From the NCBI RefSeq assembly GCF_000513195.1, contig NZ_CBVI010000012.1, positions 1 to 64,000 of the forward strand: DNA of 64,000 bases, read 5' to 3'. The notes below the pieces were generated by a model. The model had not been told where the DNA came from, did no database searches, and worked only from the letters and a program-made list of their open reading frames with translations. The stretch's first letter is position 1, and each line of letters begins with the position of its first letter. The position numbers were made by a program, and so were the translations under genes. This stretch comes from Bacteroides timonensis. Its GTDB lineage: Bacteria > Bacteroidota > Bacteroidia > Bacteroidales > Bacteroidaceae. Positions 28,592 to 37,879 of the stretch are shown piece after piece.

Positions 28592-28697
28592 TATATACTT
28601 CCTCCTTAGGCTGTAGGAAGGTATAACAACAGTAGGAAGGGAGGTATAAGACGCTAAGAAACGGCACACCTGTTAGAAGGGAGATTGAGGAGTATAT

Positions 28698-28738
28698 AAA
28701 TGATAATTTATCGCGCTTTGCGCGATAAATTATCATTT
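28698..28738 (-). terminator. 18-bp perfect hairpin at the CcsBA stop
   Basis: Arms 28698-28715 and 28721-28738 are perfectly complementary (AAATGATAATTTATCGCG) with a 5-base loop. The right arm overlaps the CcsBA stop codon (28733-28735), so the stem begins within the last codons. The downstream T-run is weak (TTTATATA). It is probably the transcription terminator of CcsBA and could work in both directions. Confidence 0.7.
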
Positions 28739-31138
28739 CCCAAAACGCGCCCGCTTATACCCTGCATAAATCATCAGTGCAAAAGCGCAGGCATACGTAA
28801 TGAAGACGGCAGTCAGTCCCGGCGGTGTATCACCTCCGCCATACGAATGAAGACCGGACAGATAGTAGTTCACACCGAAGTAAGTCATCAGTACCGAAGC
28901 AAGGCCCAGTACGGACATGACGCTGAATGCATAATCCGAACGGAGAACGGGAAGAAAGCGTGCATGCAGGATAAAAGCATAAACCACCATCGTAATCAAT
29001 GCCCAAGTCTCTTTAGGGTCCCAGCCCCAATAACGTCCCCACGACTCATTTGCCCAAACAGCACCGAGGAAGATACCTGCCGTCAGCAGATAAAGCCCTA
29101 TATGCAGGGACATTTCATTGATGATGCGGAGTTCGCGGATATGGGGCTGCAACAAGGCTACTTTCGACGGATTGCCGGCACTCATGAATGCAAGGGTAAG
29201 CATACCGAGCAGGAAACTGATACCAAAGAAGCCATAACTTGCCGTAATTACAGCCACATGTATCATCAGCCAATAAGACTTCAACACCGGAACCAGGGGA
29301 GTGATTTCGGGATCCATGAAGTTCAGGTTCGCAACAAACAGGATGATACCTGCGAAGAAAGCCGCCAAAGCCAACGTCGTGGAGGAACGCTTGATAAACA
29401 AAAGTCCCGCCAACGCTGTAGCCCAGGCTACATATATCATGGACTCATAAGCATTGGCCCAGGGAGCACGCCCGGATATGTACCAACGGATGCCGATTCC
29501 GGAAGTATGCAACAAGAAGATCAGCACGACCAACGCCACCAAGGGAATGATAACGGTTTTAACCCAGCGTCTGGGTTTCAGCAACTGCCCTACCACGAAT
29601 ATCAATAATAACAGTCCGGCCGTCATATACCCCATAGCCGACCAGAAGAACAAACGTGCTTTATTATAAAACAATTCCCACGACACTTGCTTCTCAGTCA
29701 GCAAAGATGTGGCGCTCTGCTTCTGTTGATACACGTTCATCATGGAAAGCACCTCTCCCGCGCTCTCCCATGTACCGGTACGCAAGGCATCAAAAGCTTC
29801 TCCCAGATACCACGGCATGATTTTCGATACAAACAGAGAGTCTTTCCCTGAATACACACTCAGATCATCTCCCGGAGAATACCATTTGCCACTCGTATCT
29901 CCCGGCAACGGGAACAGTGCAAACATCTTTCCTTGTTGCAGGGAATACAGGATATTAATCTTTTCGTCCAGCTTCAGCAGGTCCTTTTCAAGCCGCGAAC
30001 GTTCGGCTGCCGGACGGGAATATGCCTTGTCTACGGCATCGGAAATCAGATAGCTGCCATCTTCACTGAATACATCAAAGAAACGGATATATTTACCTTC
30101 GGGCAGAGCGTAGGCTTGCGGCAATTCTTTATTAGCCTGGCGGATAAAAGGAATATTTCCCCAGTAAGACGGATTCATAAGAAAACCGATAATGACCTGT
30201 TCGGAACTAAGTCCTTCGAAAGTACCGCTGCGGTAGATCTTGCGCAAGAGTTTGTCCGTATACGTATCTACAGGTTCAATACGGCCTGTAGGACATTGTA
30301 TCTGCATTCGTCCCCATTGTTCGGCCTGTTCCGCAGGGATGGTGTTCTTCAGCAGATGTTCCGTTTCTGCCTTTTGCGCAAAAGAAAGGGTGGGAAGAAA
30401 AGCCAGTAGCAAAAGAGGAGTCACCCGTTTCAATTGTTTTGCCAGTTGGCGGAAACGGGACTTTTTATCTGCCAGGGTCAGTAACATACCGGCAAGCAGC
30501 AGCAAATATCCGGCATACGTAATACCTGTTCCTGCCGTATCATTATTGACGGTCAAGATGGTGCCCTGTTCATCGGCATCATAGGAAGACTGGTAGAGCC
30601 GGTATCCCTGCTCGTAAATCACCTTATTCATGTAGATGTGTTCTCTCCGCTCTCCCTCTTCCGTATGAATGGTAAGGAAACTCTCAAAAGAAGAAGGGCT
30701 GTGAGAACCAGGATAACGAACTAACTTAAAGTCATCCAGGCGGATGGAAAAAGGCAACGGGCGTTGGTCTTCCGTCGTACGCATATGGGACACGGTTTCT
30801 CCTTCCCTGATATGCACAATGCCCTCAAAACCGAACATATTGGTCACCAATGCTCCCAGCAAGATTACAATAAAAGAGATATGCAACAGTAAGACTCCAT
30901 ATTTGCGCTGGCTCCACAGACGTGCTTGCCAGGCAGTAGCGCAGAAATTGAGAATCAAAAGAAATTGCAGAAGATAGAAAAGCGGATTGTTATAGATTAT
31001 TTCCCTTGCCATCGCCGTCCCTTGCGCCTTCTCGACAAAAGTTGCGGCAGCCAGCAGGATCACATAATGCACCAGCAATATCAATGTTATCTTCCACGAG
31101 GTGAACATCGCTTTCAGGGAGGAGCTTACTTTTTTCAT
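28733..31138 (-). CDS. ccsBA: CcsBA-type fused cytochrome c maturation protein (system II)
   Basis: 801 residues. The N-terminal ResB/CcsB-like part has transmembrane helices near 16-36, 55-73 and 85-104, a periplasmic stretch and a helix near 205-222. After a large periplasmic segment (about 240-490), the C-terminal CcsA part (about 490-801) has many transmembrane helices. It carries the tryptophan-rich haem-handling motif 'SWGRYWGWDPKETWA' near 700-715 and conserved His residues in flanking helices. System II proteins export haem and attach it to CxxCH motifs. Two proteins encoded a few kilobases upstream (32044-36036 and 41754-43547) carry CxxCH pairs and are plausible clients. The gene ends in a strong hairpin. 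Confidence 0.9.
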   Translation of the reverse strand: MKKVSSSLKAMFTSWKITLILLVHYVILLAAATFVEKAQGTAMAREIIYNNPLFYLLQFLLILNFCATAWQARLWSQRKYGVLLLHISFIVILLGALVTNMFGFEGIVHIREGETVSHMRTTEDQRPLPFSIRLDDFKLVRYPGSHSPSSFESFLTIHTEEGERREHIYMNKVIYEQGYRLYQSSYDADEQGTILTVNNDTAGTGITYAGYLLLLAGMLLTLADKKSRFRQLAKQLKRVTPLLLLAFLPTLSFAQKAETEHLLKNTIPAEQAEQWGRMQIQCPTGRIEPVDTYTDKLLRKIYRSGTFEGLSSEQVIIGFLMNPSYWGNIPFIRQANKELPQAYALPEGKYIRFFDVFSEDGSYLISDAVDKAYSRPAAERSRLEKDLLKLDEKINILYSLQQGKMFALFPLPGDTSGKWYSPGDDLSVYSGKDSLFVSKIMPWYLGEAFDALRTGTWESAGEVLSMMNVYQQKQSATSLLTEKQVSWELFYNKARLFFWSAMGYMTAGLLLLIFVVGQLLKPRRWVKTVIIPLVALVVLIFLLHTSGIGIRWYISGRAPWANAYESMIYVAWATALAGLLFIKRSSTTLALAAFFAGIILFVANLNFMDPEITPLVPVLKSYWLMIHVAVITASYGFFGISFLLGMLTLAFMSAGNPSKVALLQPHIRELRIINEMSLHIGLYLLTAGIFLGAVWANESWGRYWGWDPKETWALITMVVYAFILHARFLPVLRSDYAFSVMSVLGLASVLMTYFGVNYYLSGLHSYGGGDTPPGLTAVFITYACAFALMIYAGYKRARFGK

Positions 31139-31177
31139 GTGCGGATATATCCTTTCAATTGTTTTATGATCTATCTG

Positions 31178-31211
31178 TCATTCTATTGAAACATTATCAT
31201 TCTATTGAAAC
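31178..31211. repeat. 15-bp tandem duplication at the end of the DAHP synthase-like gene
   Basis: TCATTCTATTGAAAC occurs at 31178-31192 and again at 31197-31211, a 19-bp period. The second copy contains the stop codon and last codons of the DAHP synthase-like gene; the first lies just after it. It appears to be a small local duplication in the gap before CcsBA. Confidence 0.7.
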
Positions 31212-31940
31212 CTTCAACGTAGCCAACAATTCTGCCAGTGCCGGTGGTGTCAGTTGCTGGGCGGCATCAGAAAGAGCTTTCTGCGGACAGCAATGCGACT
31301 CGATAAACAGACCGTCGGCGTGCAAAGATATGGCTTTCCCGCAAATAGCCGCCAATAATTCACGTTTTCCTCCGATATGACTCGAATCACAGTAGAAAGG
31401 CAATTCAGGAAAATGAGTATGAAAACGCTCCGCCAACTCCCAAAGGGGGGCATTGCGGTAAGGAGAACTATCTACCGTGCAGAAGCCACGATGAATGATG
31501 CGGATGTCTTTCAGTCCGGCCTGTTGAAGGCGTTCTACCGCACCAATCCATAAGTCTACGTCGGGACATACAGGATTCTTCACCCATACCGGCATATCGC
31601 ACCCGCGCAGGGATTCTGCCAGTTCGTGCATCATAAAAGGGTTGACCGTAGTACGTGCACCAATCCAGATCATATCCAGACCGGCTTTTTGTACAGCTTC
31701 CACGTGGCAGGGAAGTGCCACCTCAGTCATAACCCGAAGTCCCAGTTCTTGTTGTATCTCTCGCATCCAGTCCAGTCCTTCTTCGCCAACTCCCTCAAAT
31801 GTTCCACAGCGCGAACGGGGCTTCCACAAGCCGGCACGCAAAGTGCCAACACCCATCTCTTTCAGCCCTCTTGCTGTTTCCAACATCTGTGTACGACTTT
31901 CCGCACTACACGGACCGGCCACTAAACCTATAGTTTTCAT
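31197..31940 (-). CDS. DAHP synthase-like protein (type I-beta/KDOPS superfamily)
   Basis: 247 residues, cytoplasmic TIM barrel without an extra regulatory or chorismate mutase domain. Superfamily motifs are 'AGPCSAES' near the N-terminus, 'GLWKPRSRCGTFEG' (Lys-Pro-Arg-Ser, favouring DAHP over KDO-8-P synthase), 'IGARTTVNPF' and 'CDSSHIGGKRE' (metal and phosphate site), and near the end 'GLFIESHCCPQKALSD'. DAHP synthase condenses phosphoenolpyruvate and erythrose 4-phosphate in the first step of the shikimate pathway. Bacteroides also has longer versions fused to chorismate mutase; this short one is unregulated by the look of it. It lies 58 bases before CcsBA and 104 bases after the nine-gene operon, separated by a repeat hairpin. 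Confidence 0.8.
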   Translation of the reverse strand: MKTIGLVAGPCSAESRTQMLETARGLKEMGVGTLRAGLWKPRSRCGTFEGVGEEGLDWMREIQQELGLRVMTEVALPCHVEAVQKAGLDMIWIGARTTVNPFMMHELAESLRGCDMPVWVKNPVCPDVDLWIGAVERLQQAGLKDIRIIHRGFCTVDSSPYRNAPLWELAERFHTHFPELPFYCDSSHIGGKRELLAAICGKAISLHADGLFIESHCCPQKALSDAAQQLTPPALAELLATLKVSIE

Positions 31941-31950
31941 ATTATAATAG

Positions 31951-32040
31951 TTACGAGTAACGAGCTACAAGCTACGAGTGACGAGCTACGAGTAATACCC
32001 GAAAGGTACTTGTAGCTCGTAGCTCATGTAGCTCGTAGCT
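31951..32040. repeat. AGCTACGAG-rich repeat forming a long imperfect hairpin
   Basis: The motif TACGAGTRACGAGCTAC occurs at 31952-31968 and 31973-31989 (21-bp period). Its inverted counterpart TGTAGCTCGTAGCT occurs at 32011-32024 and 32027-32040 (16-bp period). The two sides pair around a CCCGAAAGG loop (about 31998-32006) to give a stem of about 40 positions with bulges. It fills almost the whole gap between the nine-gene operon and the DAHP synthase-like gene and probably ends that transcript. The low-complexity repeat suggests it grew by tandem duplication. Confidence 0.7.
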
Positions 32041-32043
32041 TTC

Positions 32044-35000
32044 TCACTCTTCGATAATCACACGGAAGCCTACATTGTATACTTTCTGCCAAGGCAGATA
32101 CGATCTGCGGTAGTATGTGGTGGACGCTTTCGGATGATCATTCCATGATCCGCCTCTAACCACTTTCTCCGCACCCGTACCTTGCGCCTTTTCATTGTAA
32201 GGATAAGGCAGATAATCAGAGGATGTCCATTCGGCAACATTACCCTGCATATCATAGAGTCCCCACGCATTAGCCTGGTACTCACCGCCTTTCACCATCA
32301 GCATATTGCCGTCATCCACACCATTCTCCTTGGGTTGATACGTGTAGTACTTATACCAGGGATCATTTTCCCGCATCGGCATCGGATTCACTCCTTTTAC
32401 CGCCATTTGATTCAGGTGCTTGTCGGCCAGATTCTCAAACTTACCAAAGTCCGTGTTCAAGGAACCATACCAGAACTCACCGTCGCTACCTGCACGGCAA
32501 GCCCACTCCCACTGAACCTCGGTAGGAAGAGTAACGGTCTTACCGGTCTTTTCACTCAGTTTCCTGCAGAATGCCATTGCCTCTTCCCAGCTCACACGGA
32601 TGGCAGGCTGTTCAGGGTTGTTGGCAGGATAGCCCTGGTGTACATGGTCTTTCCACAACTGGCGGATGAAGCGGCTGTCATGTTCCGGGAAGATTGTGCG
32701 GAACTGTTCATTGCTGACTTCTATCTCACCCATCCAGAATCCTTTCTTCACAACTTGCTTATGAGCAGGAGAGTAATCGGAATGACCTCTGTTACTACCC
32801 ATCACAAATGAACCGGCAGGAACACGGACAAAATTCATCTTTACTCCCGGAGCCAATTCAATACTCATCTTCGTTTCTCCTTCTTTGGCAAGCATAGCCT
32901 GGGCAGCAGTTTTATCAAACGGCCAGCCTTTGACTTTTACATCCTTGTCTTTATACTCCTTCTTTTCCGGTTTCACTGGAACCGGTTTCTCTTGTCCTTC
33001 CAGGTATTTGGCATACGAACGGATCTCAGCCTGCCAGTCTACACCGGAGCGGGCATATTTCTCCGTCAATTCCGTACGGCGGCTGATTTGTTCCACTCCC
33101 TTAAATTCATTGGCTTTGAACTTGCCATGATAAGGAGCATTGAAGTCAATCCAGTTGTACAGAGCTTGCCATTCCTTGTCGGTCAGTTCCACTCCATGAT
33201 GCCCCGTCTTCAATATTTTGATCAACGGACTCACGGAAGCATGATACTCATACGGATCGAGCACTTCAATTTCCGCTTCGGGACCTTGACGGTACACATA
33301 AGGATGCAGATTCAGATAACTGACTCCGAAGCCGGAGAACTTATCTATCTTTCCACCTGTAAAGTCAGCCAGTTTATTGGAACCATCGTGGCAGGCGATA
33401 CAAGCACGATCCAGCACAGGCTGTACTTCCAGATCGAAAGTGAAAGAACGTACTCCACCTTCCGGCTTCGTAATCTCATGAGGCGCCATAGCCGAAGCTT
33501 TCACACGTTTCGGTATAGGCAATTGGTTCTGGTCTTCATGGCAGCCTACACAAGAAACAGTTTCTCCCGGCATACCGGTCAGCCAGCTGCGCATCCACTG
33601 AATGGCACGTCCTTCCGAATCCAACGGCTGCAATGAAATAGGCGTATTGGCAGGAATCTTAAATATCGCAGAACCGTCTTCTTCTACAGGAACGGTCCCC
33701 AACAAGCGCTTGATATCCCAACCACTCTGAACACCCTGCGCCCAATGGTCGGACGGAGTTTTGTTATAAGCATATTCATAAGCAAGCACACGGAATGCTT
33801 TTACTGTACCACGAGGCACACCTTCCAGACCTTCACCCTCGTATATATCCTGAATGAATACGGTAGCCTCCTTACTGGCCGGATTAATCTTTTCAGGAAT
33901 CACCGGAGGTACCGGACGTTGCACTACCGGAGTCGGACAAATAAGGCCTTCACCTTCAAATTCGGCAATCAGCGTGAGGTTATCGTATATGTCGATCAGA
34001 TAGACTCCCCACAGGGCGCTTTCATTCAACTTAGCAGTAACCAGGAAATATTTATCCGTCAATGGATAAGGCTTGATAAACTGAGGCCAAACGCCATCCA
34101 CCAACCGGTCTTTTACAATCGGTTCTATCTTACGGTCGCGGAATGGCAATTCCTGTAACATACCTTTCTCTGACTTACGGCTCTTTGAAGGATCAAACAA
34201 CATCAAACGGCCGGAACGTGTCACACCATGGTGACCGGAAATCACACCGATAAACTGTGACGAACTACCGGGCAGCGGTTTGGCATCGAACGTACTGTTC
34301 GGGAAGTAAGAACCACTACCATACAAAGACTTCTGTTCCGTTCCGTCCGGATTCATGTGCATTACGAAGCGTGAGAAATAGTGAGTCAAATCCGTATATT
34401 CCCAACGTGTGTACATGATACGGCCATTATTCATAACCGTTGGCGCCCAGTTGGCATCCTGGTCAAAAGTCAGACGACGCAAAGAGCCATCTTTCGGATC
34501 ATACAGACACATATTACCTACCTCATCATTACCATTCACGCAAGGTACACCATTATAGCCGATATTGGATACAGCGATAAGCTTACCGGAAGGCAAATAA
34601 GTAGCATCAAAGAATTCCAAATCCTTTTCCGGAGTCTCTATGAGTTTCTTCAAACCGGTACCATCCAATTTCACTTCAAATACTTGCCAGCGGCGGTCGG
34701 TATCTACCATAGAGAACATCAAACGGTCAGCATCCCAATGTAATTTCAAATCAGGCACAGAAGAACCGTTGGTAGGTTTAAAGATAGTACGGGTCTTAAC
34801 ATCTCCACGCAAGTTGGATAACTCCGCAATCTCAGCATTAAATCCACCGCGTGAAGCGGAAGTCTGGTTGGACCAGTTGTTATTCTGAGTACCCAGGGCA
34901 CGCGGGTTCACCTGACGGGCAGAAGTACCTATCTTATAACGACCGACAATGATCTTATCCATATCCAGCACTGTATTTGCCAGCAAGATATCACGCTTCA

Positions 35001-36036
35001 ATTGCAAAGCTTTGTTGGCAGCTTCCAAGGCAGAAGCCTCATTTTTATAAATACCGGAGAAACCTTTTCCGGTCAGTAACTTCAGTTCGGCAAGCTTAGC
35101 CTGGTTCGTATTCTTATCATAACCGGCATCTTTTATCATGTCATTATAAGCCTCTTCAATAGCACGCATATTCAGCCAACTCAGAGACTCCTGCAAGTGA
35201 TATACTTTCATAGCTTCCTGTGCCAGATTCAAATAGCCGATAACTTGATCGTCCAAGATCGGTTTAGATGCAATCTGTGCAACTTGGGCAGTGAAATAGG
35301 ATTTATCATTCAGCAAATTAATAACTTCCGTTGCTATATGCTTTTCGATACCGGCATCATAGGTCGTAACCAACGCTTTCATATCGCTTCCACCGAATGG
35401 CAGAAACAAAGTAGCCTCAGTCGGATATTTGGCAACGATATCCGAAGCAGCTCCGGCACCGGTAATCCCTTGGAGACGGAAAATCACCGTACCCGCAGAA
35501 GAGCGGTTTTCCAATCCGATCTCCGCCTCAAAGCGGGTATATTTCTTATCCAGAGGAACCACGATTTGCGCATTGGCATTTGCCATGATCGTGCGTTTGT
35601 AGGTTTTGCCTTTCATGACTACATCCTGTCCCTTGGCATTCTCATTAAAACGCAGACTGCCGCTACCTGTTTTCTTGAAAGTACTTCTCAAGTCGTTCAG
35701 CCAAACGGAGGAACCGTCTGCCGCTACTAATTTAGCATTTGCCCATACAGCCTGGTCATCTCCTGTACCATCTACCGTACCCCAGGTATAAAGCACCATT
35801 TCATCCAGTCCGGTTATATCCGCCGAGAAAGGCACTGCTGCCTCTTTTGCCTTAATTACCTTCGATGCAACCGGCAAACAGGTCTTTTGCATTTCCGCAT
35901 GGGCCCGATTCTTAGCCGCAGCAATGCTTTCCGCCCACGTAGCAGGCGCTTTCACCTTCGCACTCGCCCTTCGCTGTGCCATAGTGGGAAGCAACAGGGC
36001 AATGCATACAGACATTACTAATAATTTCTTATTCAT
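32044..36036 (-). CDS. Secreted fusion: NPCBM, propeller, di-haem c-type and SUMF1-like domains
   Basis: 1330 residues with a signal peptide (1-20). Residues about 70-200 resemble an NPCBM carbohydrate-binding module. A TolB/PD40-type propeller spans about 430-740 ('LKLHWDADRLMFSMVD'). Two haem-binding motifs follow, CVGCH at 829-833 and CIACH at 879-883. Residues about 1055-1330 are a formylglycine-generating-enzyme-type domain ('VRVPAGSFVMGSN', 'LPTEVQWEWACRAG', 'LYDMQGNVAEWTSS', 'VVRGGSWND'). The Cys pair used by true FGE near the C-terminus is absent ('GGSWNDHPKASTTYYRRS'), so that activity is unlikely. The architecture suggests a periplasmic or surface redox protein that binds sugar. It is the last gene of the nine-gene operon. 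Confidence 0.8.
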   Translation of the reverse strand: MNKKLLVMSVCIALLLPTMAQRRASAKVKAPATWAESIAAAKNRAHAEMQKTCLPVASKVIKAKEAAVPFSADITGLDEMVLYTWGTVDGTGDDQAVWANAKLVAADGSSVWLNDLRSTFKKTGSGSLRFNENAKGQDVVMKGKTYKRTIMANANAQIVVPLDKKYTRFEAEIGLENRSSAGTVIFRLQGITGAGAASDIVAKYPTEATLFLPFGGSDMKALVTTYDAGIEKHIATEVINLLNDKSYFTAQVAQIASKPILDDQVIGYLNLAQEAMKVYHLQESLSWLNMRAIEEAYNDMIKDAGYDKNTNQAKLAELKLLTGKGFSGIYKNEASALEAANKALQLKRDILLANTVLDMDKIIVGRYKIGTSARQVNPRALGTQNNNWSNQTSASRGGFNAEIAELSNLRGDVKTRTIFKPTNGSSVPDLKLHWDADRLMFSMVDTDRRWQVFEVKLDGTGLKKLIETPEKDLEFFDATYLPSGKLIAVSNIGYNGVPCVNGNDEVGNMCLYDPKDGSLRRLTFDQDANWAPTVMNNGRIMYTRWEYTDLTHYFSRFVMHMNPDGTEQKSLYGSGSYFPNSTFDAKPLPGSSSQFIGVISGHHGVTRSGRLMLFDPSKSRKSEKGMLQELPFRDRKIEPIVKDRLVDGVWPQFIKPYPLTDKYFLVTAKLNESALWGVYLIDIYDNLTLIAEFEGEGLICPTPVVQRPVPPVIPEKINPASKEATVFIQDIYEGEGLEGVPRGTVKAFRVLAYEYAYNKTPSDHWAQGVQSGWDIKRLLGTVPVEEDGSAIFKIPANTPISLQPLDSEGRAIQWMRSWLTGMPGETVSCVGCHEDQNQLPIPKRVKASAMAPHEITKPEGGVRSFTFDLEVQPVLDRACIACHDGSNKLADFTGGKIDKFSGFGVSYLNLHPYVYRQGPEAEIEVLDPYEYHASVSPLIKILKTGHHGVELTDKEWQALYNWIDFNAPYHGKFKANEFKGVEQISRRTELTEKYARSGVDWQAEIRSYAKYLEGQEKPVPVKPEKKEYKDKDVKVKGWPFDKTAAQAMLAKEGETKMSIELAPGVKMNFVRVPAGSFVMGSNRGHSDYSPAHKQVVKKGFWMGEIEVSNEQFRTIFPEHDSRFIRQLWKDHVHQGYPANNPEQPAIRVSWEEAMAFCRKLSEKTGKTVTLPTEVQWEWACRAGSDGEFWYGSLNTDFGKFENLADKHLNQMAVKGVNPMPMRENDPWYKYYTYQPKENGVDDGNMLMVKGGEYQANAWGLYDMQGNVAEWTSSDYLPYPYNEKAQGTGAEKVVRGGSWNDHPKASTTYYRRSYLPWQKVYNVGFRVIIEE

Positions 36037-36061
36037 AATACTTTGTTCTAAAGTTAATCTC

Positions 36062-36961
36062 CTATTTTAAGTTCGGTAAGCGGAAATTGTCTATATAGCA
36101 GGCAGCGGATATCTTACCGACATTCTTCTTATCATGCAAGCTCCACACCACTTTACCGTTTTTATCTATCTCTATCAATTGCGGTTCATCCACCGTGGCA
36201 TCTTTCGTATGTCCATACCAGTTACAAATCAATAGATTCCCATTCTTCAATTGCAGGATTTGCCCTACAAACAATAAAGCAACTCCTTCAATATCCAGTG
36301 CATTTACCCGTTTCATCTCTTCGCCTGTCTTGCGGTCGATCACGATGTAACAATGATTGTCTCCACAAGGCAACAGCAGATTTCCATCAGGAAGTTCAAG
36401 AGACGAGAATGCCTTGCCCTCAATCTGATGTTCAGCGATGATCTTCCCTTTACGGCTTACTTCCAGCACTTTCTGTTTTGCCATTACCGGTATCAGATAA
36501 TTACTGTTCCGGAGTTGGAATACTTGTCTGAACTGACTGTGGGGTCTTTCTACTTCCAGATTCAATGTTACTTTATTTATTTCTTTACCTTTCTTATCCA
36601 ATTCTATGAATTGGGCAGGAACACCACATATTCCCAATAACACGCCACCGTTCCGCAACAAGGTAGCTGATTGTAATTCCGTCTTGTCCGGTGTTTTATA
36701 ATCCCAGACCACCTTATGGTCCCATGTCACGAGTTTTGCTCCCCGCTTATACGAATACAAGATTTCTCCCTTCCGGGTCAAAGCAACCGCATTACATTCT
36801 TCCCCTTTCTCCAAGGCATGCTGCCATTCCACTTTCCCCGTCTGTTTATCCAGCAGCAGAATATTCGGATTTCCGGAACCGGCAACCAAGAGTTTATCTT
36901 GTGCTGCCGCCCGAAATCCCATGGAAAGAATGATCCAAATAATTATATAAACCCTCATCAT
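36062..36961 (-). CDS. Secreted PQQ-like beta-propeller protein
   Basis: 299 residues with a signal peptide (about 1-20, 'FRAAAQ'). The body is made of blades of about 40 residues with the PQQ-repeat pattern ('ILLLDKQTGKVEWQHAL', 'LVTWDHKVVWDYKT', 'LIEIDKNGKVVWSL'), so a six- or seven-bladed propeller. No Cys-Cys disulphide or catalytic Asp typical of quinoprotein dehydrogenases is evident, so it may bind ligand or partner and not PQQ. It is encoded 25 bases before the NPCBM/haem/SUMF1 protein and 17 bases after the LsrF-like gene. Confidence 0.8.
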   Translation of the reverse strand: MMRVYIIIWIILSMGFRAAAQDKLLVAGSGNPNILLLDKQTGKVEWQHALEKGEECNAVALTRKGEILYSYKRGAKLVTWDHKVVWDYKTPDKTELQSATLLRNGGVLLGICGVPAQFIELDKKGKEINKVTLNLEVERPHSQFRQVFQLRNSNYLIPVMAKQKVLEVSRKGKIIAEHQIEGKAFSSLELPDGNLLLPCGDNHCYIVIDRKTGEEMKRVNALDIEGVALLFVGQILQLKNGNLLICNWYGHTKDATVDEPQLIEIDKNGKVVWSLHDKKNVGKISAACYIDNFRLPNLK

Positions 36962-36978
36962 TCTTTTTGTAATCAGTG

Positions 36979-37854
36979 TTACTTATTCTTCAGTTCATTG
37001 AACAGTTCGAATGCCTGTTCCGGTTTCAGGTTTTCGTGTACCACTGCATGAACGGCCTGTATCATAGCGGCAGGCGCTTCCGACTGGAACACATTACGTC
37101 CCATATCCACACCGGAAGCCCCCTCGCTGATTGCCTTATAGCACAACTCCAACGCTTCCAGTTCAGGAAGTTTCTTTCCACCTGCAATCACCACAGGAAC
37201 AGGACATGCTGCCACTACCTTTTCAAAACCATCACAATAATAGGTCTTCACGATATTCGCTCCATTCTCGGCAGCGATACGGGAAGCTAAACCGAAATAA
37301 CGGGCATCACGTGCCATATCTTTACCAACGGCCGTCACTCCCATCACCGGTATTCCGTAACGGGTACCTTTATCTACTGCCTTGTACAGGTTGGCAACCG
37401 TTTTTGCTTCGTGGGCTGCATCTCCGATAGACAGCATGATTGCCATGGCCGATACATTCATACGTATCGCATCTTCAACGTCAATCAAGACATTGTCATT
37501 CAGTTCTGTAAGAATAGAAGTGCCGGCATCCGAACGAAGACAAACAGGTTTATTGGTACTGGGCGGTATTACCGTACGAAGAATACCGCGTGTACACATC
37601 AGGCAATCTGCATATTCTATCAACGGAACGATGTTCAAATCGATACGCTCCAAACCGGATGTCGGTCCCATAATAAAACCATGGTCAAACGCCAGCATCA
37701 CGGTTCTGCCTGTCTTCGGATTGAAGATACGCGATAAACGATCCTTCATACCCCACGGAAGATGTTCCGCTCCTTTTACATGAAAACTATTATTAGTAGA
37801 AGCTACCCCCAAACCGAAATTGCAGCCTTCTCTTAAATCATCTAAATCAGCCAT
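36979..37854 (-). CDS. lsrF: LsrF-type aldolase/thiolase
   Basis: 291 residues, cytoplasmic class I aldolase barrel. It resembles E. coli LsrF throughout as I recall that sequence: the N-terminus 'MADLDD', '[26 protein letters not shown]', 'MCTRGILR', '[10 protein letters not shown]', '[10 protein letters not shown]'. The Schiff-base lysine is Lys203 in 'NIVKTYYC', the same position as in LsrF. LsrF transfers an acetyl group from 3-hydroxy-2,4-pentadione 5-phosphate to CoA, the last step of autoinducer-2 breakdown. No lsr transport or lsrK/lsrR genes are visible; instead it follows DhaL by 25 bases. A different phosphorylated ketose or diketone is therefore the likely substrate. Confidence 0.9.
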   Translation of the reverse strand: MADLDDLREGCNFGLGVASTNNSFHVKGAEHLPWGMKDRLSRIFNPKTGRTVMLAFDHGFIMGPTSGLERIDLNIVPLIEYADCLMCTRGILRTVIPPSTNKPVCLRSDAGTSILTELNDNVLIDVEDAIRMNVSAMAIMLSIGDAAHEAKTVANLYKAVDKGTRYGIPVMGVTAVGKDMARDARYFGLASRIAAENGANIVKTYYCDGFEKVVAACPVPVVIAGGKKLPELEALELCYKAISEGASGVDMGRNVFQSEAPAAMIQAVHAVVHENLKPEQAFELFNELKNK

Positions 37855-37879
37855 TTCTTATCTTTTCATTAGTTATTTA

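Noticed and set aside
28551..28800. Small proteins starting MIIYRA on each strand
   Set aside because: Both are read from the two arms of the perfect hairpin at 28698-28738; their similar starts are an artefact of the inverted repeat.
31951..32040. Insertion-sequence end or mobile element
   Set aside because: There is no transposase and no target duplication; the repeats are internal to one hairpin between genes.
32044..36036. Active formylglycine-generating enzyme (sulfatase maturation)
   Set aside because: The C-terminal Cys pair required for that chemistry is missing, and no sulfatase gene is in the window.
36979..37854. Calling the operon an autoinducer-2 (Lsr) system
   Set aside because: Only the thiolase is recognisably Lsr; transporter, LsrK, LsrR and a true LsrG are absent and DhaKL lies in their place.
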